A program made the translations under genes and the position numbers. Below, piece by piece: positions 9,495-20,755 of a stretch of 64,000 nucleotides of DNA (positions are counted from its first letter, which is position 1; each line of letters opens with the position of its first letter). Under the pieces are notes generated by a model that saw only the letters and a program-made list of their open reading frames with translations, was not told the DNA's origin and ran no database searches. This DNA is from Mucidula mucida (Eukaryota; Basidiomycota; Agaricomycetes; Agaricales; Physalacriaceae), in assembly GCA_015501055.1 (NCBI GenBank), contig JADNYV010000001.1:1984001-2048000 (forward strand). Reading direction: 5' to 3'.

Positions 9495-11395
9495 CTAGTT
9501 TCCAAAGCTGAATCCACCTTGTGGCGCAGAGACGTCTTGGAACTGTGTGACCGCGAATCAGAAGCCGTACGGTAACACACAAAAGGAAGAGGCCTCACCG
9601 CAAAGTTTCCAGCCTGATCTACACTCGGCTGTGCGATACCGCCTTCTTCTTCCTCGTCTGGGAAATACTTGTCCATCATATTGAAGGCCTTCTTGTAGAT
9701 ATCCAAGTTATCATGCTGCTGGAGATTGTGGATGGCAATCATGCCACCAGCTTCCTCAACAAACACCGCATACTGGTTCACTGCCCCGGGACCATTGTTG
9801 GTCTTGTCCATCTCACCGATCTTCAATATGTTATCAAGACCGTCGAGCGCGACCTGGATGATCTTGTTGTCCATCATCGCAAGGAGGTCGCACAACGGCT
9901 TGATGCATCCTTGCGACACGAGATACCGGATCTGCGTAGGCTCCTGCAGACCGCCAGATGTCGCGTTCGAGATCGCCCAGCAGGCTTCCTTTCGCGTCTT
10001 GAAGTCGGCGTGTTGCAAAATGTTGATGAGGGGCGGGATAATGTTCGCGTCAATCACAGCCTGGATTTGCGGGGGTGAGCCTGCCGTGATGTTGGAGATA
10101 GTCCAGCAAGCCTCTTTGCGGATGCCATCCTTGGGGGAGGAAAGCAGGGAGAGAAGAGCAGGGAGCGCGCCGGAAGCGATAACCACTTGGGTTTGAAGGT
10201 CGTCTCCAGTGACGATGTTACCAACTGAGCGGAGAGCAGGGGTCTGCACGGATGTCGAGCTGTGCATAAGCAGATCCACGAGGCGTCGACACACGCCCGA
10301 CTCGATCACGGCTTGGATCTTGTCGTTTGACCCGTCGGAGAGGTACGAGATGGCCCAGCACGCGTCAATCAGTATCTCGTCGTCGAGGGAGTAAATCAAT
10401 TTTGTCAGGATGGTAAGCGCGGGGGAGATCTAATGAAATTATAACAATCATTTAACCGACTAGCAAAAAAAACGTACGAGCTCCCAGTCCGGTTGCGGCG
10501 ACTTTCCACGGCAGAAATTGCTGAGGGTCCAGGTCGCATTGCGGAGCATGCTGAGCTTGTGCTGCTCGCTTAACAAACCGAGCAAGGGGCGCAGCGCACC
10601 AGCCTTGAGGACGTAATCTCTGCATTGCGGGCTGTCTCCTGCGATGTTTCCAAGCGCCCAGACGGCCTGCTCCCGCACATCATGGACAGGCGATGAAAGC
10701 AAGTTGATGAATTCTGGTACGGCTTCAGCACCGATGACAACCTGGGTGTGCTCGGCGGTCCCCGACGCAATGTTCGTCAACGCCCATGCAGCCTCGAACT
10801 AAGAAAGGTGATGGAGAGATAAACGATCAGGGGAGAATCGCGGCAAAACGAAAAAAGTCACACACCTGAAGCATTGAAGTGCCCGTACGCAAAAACTCGA
10901 CAAAGCGTGGCACGACGCCGCACTCAATAACGCGTTCGATGGGCGGATTTTTCTCCTTGCTGAGCAGCTTGCGGAACTTGGTCGTCGCGTCGAGCTGCCG
11001 CTCTTGGTCGGTGGAGAAGACGGCGTCCATTAGTCCATCGGCGCTCTAATCGTGCACATCCATCAGTACGGCGGTTTAAACAGGCGAGATTCAGACGCAC
11101 CTCTGGATCCCACGTCCCAATCGTCACCTCCTCGTCCGAATCGGGTCCACTGGAGGGGATGAAGTTGCGGCGCTTGGAGATGTTTTCCTCTCGCTTCTGG
11201 CGACGGATCTCAACCTGCTGCTCTTCTCGGCGCCGGCGCAAGTCATCCTGCTTCAATGCGCCTTTTGCCTTGTATGCTGTTAAAGTCGCGTTAGCCACGC
11301 CTCAAACACCCAACGAAAAAGAGCAACAAGACTGCAAGAACAGGTCACTTACCCTCTCGTCGAGCCTTCATGGTGCGGGATTCGTTGTTATCCAT
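9495..11395 (-). CDS. SRP1: Importin subunit alpha (karyopherin alpha)
   Basis: This is the adaptor that binds classical nuclear localisation signals and hands cargo to importin beta. The start at 11395 is [15 protein letters not shown]. An importin-beta-binding domain follows ([20 protein letters not shown], then NISKRRN). About ten armadillo repeats carry the NLS-binding WxxxN array: [74 protein letters not shown] and [12 protein letters not shown]. The acidic tail FPDEEEEGG is followed by a last short exon encoding [13 protein letters not shown] and TAG at 9495. Total is about 530 residues, as expected. The frame is clean throughout the ARM region. Confidence is very high. Confidence 0.96.
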
Positions 11396-11732
11396 CGTTG
11401 TCGATGAAAGAGTCAAGTGGCTACGAGCTTGTTATGGGAAAGAAAGAGGCAAGAGACCGCCGCGATCTTTCTACCGGCAATGTCACGGTCACGCGTTACT
11501 ACAAACAACAGTCTCTTTCGATTTGGTCTTTGTTGCGGGCAAACCTGAAGACCTTTGTACCAGGACTGACAAATACAGCGGCGCTTCATACCTAGAGAAA
11601 AGATTCATACACATCCGCTACTTTGTCAGTCGTTCAAATAGCAAATGCTGACACGTGCACGCGTATGGCGGTAAGTAATCGTAGTATACACAAGATGTCC
11701 TTCAATTTCCAGCCTCAAACTCGTTTAAAACT
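11396..11732. other. Intergenic, no gene seen
   Basis: About 340 bp between the importin alpha start and the end of the next minus-strand gene. No coding or RNA signal recognised. Confidence 0.45.
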
Positions 11733-12864
11733 TCACCCCAGCACTCTTACTGGACTACCGTCCAAAAAAGCAAGAATGTCATCAACGATATCCTTGAAGA
11801 ATCCCTGAGCATCAAGTTGTCAGCATTCAAGTTTAACGGCAAGGCAAACACTCACCTGATAACTGGTATCATTCGCATACCCATTATGCGGGCTAAGCGT
11901 CACATTCTTCAGCGCCCTCAGCGGGTGCTGCAGAGGCAACGGCTCAATATCGTACACATCCAACCCAGCACCTGCAATCTTCTCTTCTCGCAACACATCA
12001 ATCAAAGCTGCTTCATCCACCAACGGCCCCCGCGACGTATTGATGAGAAACGCCGTCTTCTTCATCAAAGCAAGTTCGGCCTGCCCAATTATCCCACGCG
12101 TACTCGGCGCAGACACCATATGCACGGAGAGCACATCGCTTTGCTTCATGAGCTCCTCCTTGGAGGAAGCAAACTCGACACCAGCTTGCGCTGCCCTCTC
12201 GGGAGTCAAGTGCGGCGACCAACCTAAAACCCTCATACCGAACACCTTTGCTATCTATCAATCGCATTCACGCCTGAGCATTTGATCGACAGAAAGTTAG
12301 TCACCTGCGCAGTATGCGAACCCAGTCCGCCAACCCCAAGGAGGCCTAGCGTCTTCCCGCTCAACCCAAACGGCACAACCGTTTGCCATTGGGGATTGTT
12401 CTGCTTGATGTTCTTGTCCTCTAACGCGATATACCGTACTGTTGCCAGGATTATCGCCCAGATATGTTCCATGGTCGAATTGCCTTGGGAAGACGTTCCC
12501 GAGACCATTATACCGCGTTCTTTGGCAAAAGTGACATCAATACCACGATTAATCATTCCAGTGGTTATGAGGAGTCTGAATATTAGCATATTAGATAGGC
12601 GTCAAAGAGGTATTGAGACACATACTTGAGATTAGGCAATCTCTCTAGCACATCAGCGGGAAATTTCGTTCGTTCTCGCATAGCACAGATAATGTCGTAT
12701 TTCTGCAGCCGACTTGCGACATGTTCTGGGTCGATAGCTTCATTGAGAACCTCGATTGATGCTTTGTCATATAGAACACTCCAATCCGCACTGCTGAGAG
12801 CGACATTCTGATAGTCGTCCAATACGATTACACGAAGCGGACCGTGTCCATGCAGAGTAGCCAT
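11733..12864 (-). CDS. D-isomer-specific 2-hydroxyacid dehydrogenase (phosphoglycerate dehydrogenase-like)
   Basis: I chose the ATG at 12864 (MATLHGHGPLRVIVLDDYQN) because the frame upstream has no ATG. The NAD-binding Rossmann motif is GKTLGLLGVGGLGSHTA. The catalytic triad of the family is visible: Arg in LINTSRGPLVDE, Glu in GAGLDVYDIEPLP, His in LSPHNGYAND. It reduces a 2-keto acid with NAD(P)H; the physiological substrate cannot be told from sequence. Three or four introns are used, and the last exon is GFFKDIVDDILAFLDGSP with TGA at 11733. Similar fungal proteins are often labelled phosphoglycerate dehydrogenase, but it lacks an ACT domain and is only about 350 residues. Confidence 0.88.
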
Positions 12865-13010
12865 ATTGTCGTGAACGTTCAAAGCAAAGTCGTTCACCTG
12901 ACATAAGCACCTCTCAATCTCACGGAGGAATCAGAGCTTAGAAATACTATCATTTTTAGACGATCATACTCATAAATAAAGTAAGGTCCACCAGTTGTCT
13001 CTCGACTGCA

Positions 13011-16000
13011 TCATGCATCGTTACCGAAAGGATACTGGAAGAGCAGACGATTAGTCATCCATCGATAATCACAAAGTTCGTAGATATACCTCAAATGGTT
13101 CTGGCGTGTCTGCTTCTGGTGCACTCTCATCCAATGCGATATGAGGACCTGAAGGGCCAGCAGCAGGCGCGGGCGCACCGGCCACCGCGGTACCGTTGGC
13201 CGCTGCATCGACAATAGGCGGCGGCGGCGACAAGTCCAAGAATTCGCCCTCTTCGTCCGGACGAAGATCGACCAACATCAGAATGCCCCCACCACCAGCG
13301 GATCTCTGTGGCGCAAGATTGGATACCTTACCGCCTTTCGGTGCTTTCGCAACAGGTCGATTGGAAACGGGCCGCACAGGCTGATACCGGCCCTCAGCAG
13401 GAAATGAAATGTAAGCAAGCTGTGCTGGCGTTACTCGCGAGAAATTTGGTAGCATCTCAGACGATGGTTCCGACTTGCGTGTAACTTTCGCAGGCACCTT
13501 AGGTTCTTCGGCTAGGTTGGATATCGAGCCCGTTATCGGTGAAATATCACCGCTGACAGCAGGCGTCTCCTCCTTCATTTCCGCATCACCATCGCCCTCC
13601 TTCTTGACTTCGTCCTATGAATACCGTTTAGCATCGAAAGACCGCAGCATAACAAAAGCTCACCAAGTCCATGCCTTCTTCAGCTGCCTTCTTCTTTTCT
13701 CGGGCCTTGACTTTAGCTGTGGTTGACAGGACGGCGGTAGCGACCTTGGCGACAGTTTCCTTCTTTGGCGGCTTTGTGGATGCCGGATACGCAAATAGAC
13801 TGGGACGGGCATTGGAGGTGAACTCGAATTTCGGTACCTAGAAAGTTGAATGAACAGACCGTAAACGATATTCGATATGGAGTTCACCTTGAGATCTGCG
13901 TCGAGACCAATGATACCAGTGGGCTCGAACGCCAAGCATGCACAATGTGCGAGAGGATACCAGTACCAGAACTGGCAGAACATGACCATACCGACGATGG
14001 CATTGGTGTTCCTACTACCTGCACGACTAAGGAGGCTAATGGTAACATTGCGTCCGCCTGCATCGATCAAACCTTGGCCGATGGAAGCGCCGAACCTGGC
14101 CACAGGATCTTCATGCTTGTCCGAAACGACCTTGGTGTATAAAGCTCTTGTCGAAGCCAACGAAGGAGAGGAAGCCTCTGACTGCTCCACGAGGATCATA
14201 CCTAATGCGATGAACGCACCCTGGCGAACGAAGTCGACACTATCCTTCGTCATAGGTTCCAATATCTCAACAGCATCCTGTTTTAACAGTCAACTTGAGA
14301 TTCACATATATCATATTAGCGCTCATACCTGAAGTCCTGTACCAGCGCACGCTATGCCAAGGGCAAGAGTAGCTCCGCAACGCACATGAGGATTGTAGCT
14401 TTCACTTAACAATTGCACGATGCGGGGAACTTGACTGGGGTTTTTGAAGAGCAGGAAGGCCAACGAGGTCACAGCAGCCCGTCGCACGTCGTCCGATACA
14501 TCAGAGACAGCGATGTGAAGGAGCTGGCGGACAGCATCATTGTTAGCTGTGCCAGCATATGCCAGAGCCAGAGTATATACACCTCCGTAACGCAAAATGG
14601 GATCCTGATATCATTCGTGAGTAGCTGTCTCCAAAGATCACGACTTTTGACACTGACCTTCTCTGCCAGAAGCAGTTTGACGGTACTATTAGCCTCTTCT
14701 TGCCGACTGTAGAAAACGAAGGCAACACCAATGGCGAGACCACGGATGATCTTTTCATGGTTTGTCTCGCGAGCGTAGGTCAACATTTCTTGTACGGGTT
14801 CGGCAGCAGCCGTTCCTAGCATGATTAAGCCCATAGCATAACCAGCTGCTTCTCCAGCGACAGCAGAATCGGTAAAAAGAGTAGTCTTCAAGTCCTCAAA
14901 GTCTCCATGTTCTTTGAACCCATTCCGGCGATACCAAGACCGAGAGCAGCTCCGTGTTGAACGACCTCGCCTTGAGCCGACTTGAGCGTATCGCGCAGGT
15001 ACTCGGTGACCCCGCTACCGCAACCAGCACTGATCAGACCTAACGCGTACAGAGCACCTCCTTCAGAGTAAGCCGCTCCCTGCATGGTGCTTTCTCCTTC
15101 TCCTGATGGAAGGTAGGGGCCTAAGATGGTCATGCCTTGCTCAAAGTACCCTTTATGAATGACCCCCAGGCCAGCTGTTGCAGAGAATTTGGACCAATTT
15201 GAGGCAAGGGCGAGCCATTCCAAGTTGTCGCGTAAGAACTGGTCGGATGTCGTTCCAGCATGCATGAACGCATTTTGCAGTGTAAGCGCGGTATGATATA
15301 TTGAGGACCGCGATTCAAGAACGTCCTGTGAAGACGCGTCAGCGGCTGACAGTGTCGCAAGTAAGTGATATCGACCTTCGTATGTTTCAAAATCAAGTGA
15401 TCTGTCTTGTTATTACGCTTCAAGAACTCAAGATAGATCTTGACAGACTCCTGGCCAGTGAAAATGCTTCGCAGTTTGTCGAAGATAGGCTTCGTTTCCT
15501 GCATGTTGCATATATTAGCGGACATTCATCGTCAAATTTCGATGAACGTGCCTCATCTCCTTCAGGCAATTCACTGCGCACAGTGTCGAGGTAGTCGCGT
15601 GCCCCACCTTCTACTAGGTCGAACGCCAATTGGTAGGATAGCAGTGTGTTTTTCGGAATCAGGGACAAGAACAGCGGGACCGTCAACGACGAATCCGCAA
15701 GAGTGACAAGAAGTCTAGTGAGGGTGTGTACATGGGTTGCGCCCTCCTTCGTGGATACTTCGGGGAAGAGAGGAAACAGGAAACGCAAGACCTGGTCGCG
15801 GTACACTAATGAAAAGCCTGTATCCAGGACGGCTTCCATTGAATAGGTCAGCAGGGACAGATCATGGGTCTGGGTGTAGATGCCAGAAATGACATCCAAA
15901 CGACGCGACTCAAGTGCGATACCGATGGCCTACGACACGGTGAGGAAGAGAACATACAGGCACGAGATAGCACGGACCTGCTTGTATTCACCGTCCTCAA

Positions 16001-16555
16001 TACACCGAGAAAAGATTCCCTCTATGATGTTCTGGAGGCGGGGATCCACTGCTTCAGCCTTGGACCCAGTCTGTTCCGCCGTTCGTAATTGAATGTATCG
16101 GTCAATGGCCTTGGCTATATGCGTGTAGTTGAGCCACAAACCCCACAAGTCATTCCATAGATACTTACAGACCACTGTCTCGACGTATTCCTCGGATCCA
16201 ACAGCTCGTGCTTCAGCCTCGAACGCGTTTCCGGCACCCAAAGCGAACGACAGGGATTCGTCATATTCTCCGAGGTAGTAATAAACCTTGCTGGCAAGTA
16301 GAGCAGCTGAATCGCGCGCGTCCTTGGGAAGATCGTCGCTTTCGTAAAGGGATTCGCTGTTGGATTGTTCAGGTTGAGGAATACAGATATATACGACAAG
16401 GATACGCACATGAGTGCTATATGCTCTGAAATCTCGGCCCAGAACCTCGGAACAAGTGGATTGAGCGCCTTCAATGCATGCTGTTTAAAAAGAGCATCGG
16501 GTTCTGATAGTAAAGCAAGAACGCCAGCGGCGGAGGACTGCGAGCGGACGACCAT
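13011..16555 (-). CDS. RPN2: 26S proteasome regulatory subunit RPN2 (PSMD1)
   Basis: The largest non-ATPase subunit of the proteasome base and the scaffold for the ubiquitin receptor RPN13. The start at 16555 gives [20 protein letters not shown]. Helical N-terminal segments follow ([20 protein letters not shown] and [15 protein letters not shown]). The toroid of PC repeats shows as alternating Gly/Ala-rich helices: [70 protein letters not shown]. The C-terminal domain has [22 protein letters not shown] sequence and ends PEPFEYPFGNDA at 13011. More than ten introns interrupt it. It is divergent from COX13 with 185 bp between start codons. Confidence 0.95.
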
Positions 16556-16740
16556 GAGAAGAGAACGTTGAGTTGTGTTCGTTGTAGGTGACGCGTCCTT
16601 ACCGCTTTAGTGCTCCTTGTTTGGCAATCGCCTCGGGGATGCCGCAACGGCCGGCAGTCTCCGGGCGATAGAGTCTGGGCCACCCAGGTCTGGTAAATAG
16701 GGCAATCCCGTTGGCTCCCGCCGTTCTGTAAATTACTTCC

Positions 16741-17368
16741 ATGTCTTTCGTCGCCCGCAACGCATTCCGCGCGGTGCTGCGCCCCCGTGCTGCTCGTGGC
16801 TTTGCCGCCGATATCCACGCTCCTCAAGAGGTCATCCAGGCCGTCGTCACAGAGGCTGAACTCGCGAACAGCGCCTACCTCAAAGAGCTTGAAGCCGTCC
16901 ACCATCACGGTGCTGGTACGATATCCGCGCTCTTACTGCCGACCAGCTTCCTCAATTAATTTTTTAGAGACTGGCGACCTTTGGCGCAAGATCAGGTATG
17001 ACAGTACTTTTATCACTCCCAACATATCCTCTGATGATGTATCCAGCTACTATGTCTGTATCCCAGCCAGTTCGTAACTTATCACAACTCCATCGATGCG
17101 CATTAATCAATTTCTCAGTAATTGTTTGTGGTGCCTACGTCTACAATCTCGAGGTGAAGCACAACGAACATCTCGACCACCTCAGGGCGGAGAACGACGG
17201 CAAGCTCCCCGAACCTCCCGCGTATGAGTACTTGAACCGCCGCGTCAAGCCCTTCCCATGGGGTGCCAACTCGCTCTTCTTCAACCCTGCGGTATGTGCT
17301 CTAGACTTTACATTTTGCAGGGTTTAAACACGAGGTTATAGGTCCAGAAGGACATGTCGGATGCATAG
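16741..17368 (+). CDS. COX13: Cytochrome c oxidase subunit VIa, mitochondrial
   Basis: The start is ATG 16741, MSFVARNAFRAVLRPRAARG, an amphipathic mitochondrial presequence. Further exons give TGDLWRKIS, YYVCIPA and IIVCGAYVYNLEVKHNEHLD, the single membrane helix. The tail is PPAYEYLNRRVKPFPWGANS followed by LFFNPA, then a last exon VQKDMSDA with TAG at 17368. The YEYLNxRxKPFPWGxNSLFFNP tail is diagnostic of the family. The subunit sits at the dimer interface of complex IV and modulates it by ATP/ADP. Four introns fall within about 630 bp. Size, about 130 residues, is normal. Confidence 0.95.
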
Positions 17369-17607
17369 AAGAATGTAGACATCCCTACACAATAAACAAC
17401 TTCTTTCCTTGAGTTCGGGCGTCATGCACAAGATATCTGAACGATGCGATTCACCCTCAATACCTCAACGATTCCGGTTCCTTCTTTGTACAAGTAGACT
17501 GAGTCTCGAACCAGTCTAGAATGAGTGAACGATATTATACAAAACAGTCTTATAGGTTCGTAAAGTAGGCAAGTCTATTGCCAGTCTGCAAAATGTCCTG
17601 ACGAGGC

Positions 17608-18215
17608 TTATAGGACAAACCATGCTCCAGCTACAAGGCCAGCACTGACAGTCGTGAGCCCTGCCAAAAGTGCGGTTGACATGGCGCCCATCGGCCTTAC
17701 GCCCATAGCAGCATTGTTGCTGTTCGGCGCGCTGGTTGCCCCAGTCGCAGTCGTGCCTAACAAGTCATTATATGAGTAGGTTTTCACCATTATGACGCTG
17801 ATTGGACATACCTGTTCCGGTCACCCCGCCTAAGCCCGTCCCAAGGATGCCTGTTGCCTCGGAAAGGTAGCTCTCCAGAATGGATGGCACAACGCCCAGG
17901 CCGCCGCTTCCTGTCGCTTCAGCCAGAAGCGATGATACTGAGACCATGTTAAATGATTGGCTGGTGGCATCGAGTATGATAAGTACTCACTTTCCGTTGC
18001 CAAACTGCCGGACAGGCTACCGAGCACACTTGTCGCAGAAGCCACAATGGCAGATGTGTCAACAGTAACATCGCCTCCTAAGGCTGTACGTCTCGTGAGT
18101 CCTCTTCTTGAGGACTTGGTCGTAAAAGTGACTTACCCTGACGTTTGGCAAGCTGGTGGCCGTTGACTAAAGCAAGTCCAGCAAGGATAGTCAACGGAAT
18201 TCTGGCAAACAGCAT
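17608..18215 (-). CDS. Secreted protein with Kex2-type KR site and GPI-type C-terminal tail (copy 1)
   Basis: The start at 18215 gives MLFARIPLTILAGLALVNGH, a signal peptide, followed by QLAKRQ with a Lys-Arg site for a Kex2-like protease. The mature part is Ala/Gly/Ser/Thr-rich: LGGDVTVDTSAIVASATSVL, SSLLAEATGSGGLGVVPSIL, TTATGATSAPNSNN. It ends in the hydrophobic tail MSTALLAGLTTVSAGLVAGA before TAA at 17608, typical of a GPI-anchor signal. About 150 residues over four exons. I know no named family for it. The next gene upstream on this strand (18497-19309) has the same architecture, so the pair probably arose by duplication. Likely cell-wall or surface located. Confidence 0.68.
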
Positions 18216-18290
18216 CTTGGATTGTCAAGTTGAAAACGACAAGGTGTCAATGTGTTGGTATAATCTGTTCCTTCAAAGTGAAGACTCTAC

Positions 18291-18297
18291 TTATATA
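18291..18297 (-). promoter_or_regulatory. TATA box of secreted protein copy 1
   Basis: The minus strand reads TATATAA about 75 bp upstream of the ATG at 18215. Confidence 0.5.
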
Positions 18298-18496
18298 GCT
18301 TCAGCCTGTAGACAATTTGTTGTGATACCACGCTGTTCACATAACGACACAGTCCAGTCTGCTCCACAAGAGAAAATAGGGTGATATTCAGATGACTCTG
18401 GTCGTGATACTAAATTAGACGTGTAGCGAATGGGTATGTAGCGAAGTATTTGAAGTCGAAGTCCGAAGGTCATGATGCATTAAAGCAAACGTCGGT

Positions 18497-19309
18497 TTAG
18501 ACGGTTACTAGTGCTCCCACAAGTGCACCTCCCGCAACGGCGGCGAACCCAGCAAAGGCCGCCATAGGGTTGACAGCTATGCCAAATGCACCATCATTAT
18601 CGTTGTCTGCCGCCGCACTCGAAGCCGCTGCACCAACGGCGGCTGTCGCAACCGTGTATTCAGAGCCGGCCCATGTTGTTAACACTCCTGGCCAGATTGT
18701 CAAGGTACATCGACGTGATGGTGAAAACACTAACCGGCGCCTGAAGTTGCCAATGTGAGGGCCTGTCCACCTTGGTCGGTGACGACCGTGTACAGTGATC
18801 CAGCAACGGCTGTATGAACGATGATTAGTTGAGTTGGAATAGATGGTGACATGAAGACATACATGTAATTTTCGTGCCGACCTCTCCTACAGCGGAGGTC
18901 ACATCACTATGGAAGTTTAGTACAGGCCATTGATTGAGAGATCCTCCTGCCTACCCGATCACAGAGCTTGCGCCTTGAGTCGCTTCGCTGAAGATAGAAG
19001 CTGCGCCTTGAGTCCTTCGCTGAAAACAGAAGCTGCGCCTTGAGTCCCTTCGCTGAAGATAGAAGCTGCGCCCTCTGTCGCTTGACTGAAAACAGAGCTG
19101 CCTGATCAAAGCCATGAGCAACAAAAACGAGCCATGACGAAATATCAACATACCACCATCGACAATGGAGGAAATAGCATCGTCAACTGCAACGAATATC
19201 AATGTTGGTGTCCAGCTTGCCAACTCAGAAGCTCACCTTGACGCTTCTCGGCCCCAGGAGCGGCGAAGACAGCGGTAGTGGCGATCGCAAGAACCAAGAA
19301 TTTGAACAT
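18497..19309 (-). CDS. Secreted protein with KR site, 11-residue repeats and GPI-type tail (copy 2), frame broken in the repeats
   Basis: The start at 19309 gives MFKFLVLAIATTAVFAAPGA, a signal peptide, then EKRQ, the same Lys-Arg-Gln cleavage context as the neighbour at 17608-18215. After VDDAISSIVDG comes a repeat region of the unit AASIFSEGTQG. Later exons give GDVTSAVGEVGTKIT, VAGSLYTVVTDQGGQAL, TTWAGSEYTVATAAVGAAA and a hydrophobic tail GFAAVAGGALVGALVTV before TAA at 18497. One 33-nt repeat unit (19000-19031) is only 32 nt, which throws the frame. The flanks read well in their own frames, so I treat it as one gene with a probable sequence error, though a real mutation is possible. The function is unknown and probably structural at the cell surface. 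Confidence 0.6.
18966..19096 (-). repeat. 33-nt tandem repeat, four units, coding for an 11-residue motif
   Basis: Four imperfect units encode variants of AASIFSEGTQG on the minus strand. Unit boundaries are about 18966-18999, 19000-19031, 19032-19064 and 19065-19096. The second unit lacks one base in its TCC(C)TTCGCT segment. Confidence 0.8.
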
Positions 19310-19365
19310 GTTCGATAAAGTGGAAAATGTGGGGTTGGAAAATTATGCTTCGGAGGCACGGTTCA

Positions 19366-19371
19366 TTTATA
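19366..19371 (-). promoter_or_regulatory. TATA box of secreted protein copy 2
   Basis: The minus strand reads TATAAA about 57 bp upstream of the ATG at 19309. Confidence 0.5.
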
Positions 19372-19484
19372 GGCTGTCGCCAAGACGAAAGTAGTCGCGC
19401 GTCATGCCGTTTCATGCGGCGGTGCTCGATCGTCATCCAACGGAGGCACTTCGGTCTCGGCGGCTCACGTAAACCACAGCTAGA

Positions 19485-20486
19485 ATGCCTCGCGCCATCA
19501 TATCGCCGTCTGTCCTCGCCTCAGATTTCGGCCAACTTACCGCAGAATGCAAGCGAATGATCAAGGGCGGCGCTGAATGGCTTCATATGGGTCGGTACCG
19601 TTCTTTCCTTACCGTAAGCCCGTCTTACGATGCGTCTAGATGTCATGGACGGGTATGCTTTTCCTTAGCCTGCTGCGATCCCGTTGATCCAAGCATCGCA
19701 TAGCCATTTCGTACCAAACATAACGATGGGTACGCCTGCGCAGTCGTCTCGCTCTGTACGATCTGTTTCATTCTCGCTCGCTCTCCAGGTGCTCCGATAC
19801 TCTCATGCGTCAAAAAAGGCATTCCAGACATCTTCATGGACTGCCACATGATGGTAGCCGAACCTGAAAAGGTATCCTCAAATTCCAATTATCGTGACGG
19901 ACCATTCATCCGCGCTGTAGTGGGTGAATGACATTGCGGATGCTGGCGGTGCGCTGTACTGCTTCCACCACGAAGCCACCTGTGAGCAATGTTTCTTACG
20001 CGATCCTTGAGCGTAGTATTAACAGTAATACAGCCGATCCTTTATCGCTAATCCGATCCATTCATGGTCGCGGTATGAAGGCTGGTGTCGCCATTTCACC
20101 TGACACGCCATCATCCGCTATCACTGATGAAGTCGCCAACGCGGCTGACATGCTCCTCGTAATGACGGTGTACCCAGGTCAGTCGTCATACTATCCCCAG
20201 TTTGCCTCCCATGGCTCACGTCTAGGCAGGGCGTGGTGGACAGAAGTTCCTTGAACGCTGCGTGCCCAAGGTTGCTGAACTCCGCGCTCGTTTCCCGGAT
20301 AAGGACATCGAGGTGGATGGTGGCGTTGGACCGTCAACCATTGACATCTGCGCTCATGCGGGAAGCAATGTGATTGTCGCTGGTACTGCAATCTTTGGCG
20401 CTGCAGATCCAGAAGGTGTCATCGCCCAATTGAAAGCGACCGTCAACACGGCTCAAGCTAGGATAGCTGCCGAGAAGTCTTCATAG
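19485..20486 (+). CDS. RPE1: Ribulose-phosphate 3-epimerase
   Basis: Interconverts ribulose-5-P and xylulose-5-P in the pentose-phosphate pathway, in the cytosol. ATG 19485 opens [20 protein letters not shown]. Small exons rebuild [18 protein letters not shown], which holds the metal-binding His and catalytic Asp of the TIM barrel. Then come [16 protein letters not shown] with the second His, [41 protein letters not shown], and [20 protein letters not shown] containing the second catalytic Asp. The end is [12 protein letters not shown] then a C-terminal helix and TAG at 20486. All family motifs are present and the length, about 240 residues, is usual. Confidence 0.95.
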
Positions 20487-20755
20487 ATAGAATTGAAGTG
20501 ATTGTAAGTGTGACCAGTATAGACGTGATCCTGCAGATAAGGAATTTTGGGAGTCGGATGCGAGTCCAGACTGTTTTCTCTGAGCATTCATATCCACGCC
20601 TGCGTCTTTGCATCTCCGGTATCCGTCACCATAAGACGAGCACGGCGTTATGAAGTAGCATCTATCGCACAATCCGACCAAGGACACTCTTGTAGGCTCG
20701 TTGAGACATTACTCCGTACTTACAACACTAGAGTAAGTACAACAGGTCCTCCAAA

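Noticed and set aside
18966..19096. CRISPR-like array
   Set aside because: Repeats are directly adjacent with no spacers, lie in a coding frame, and the genome is eukaryotic.
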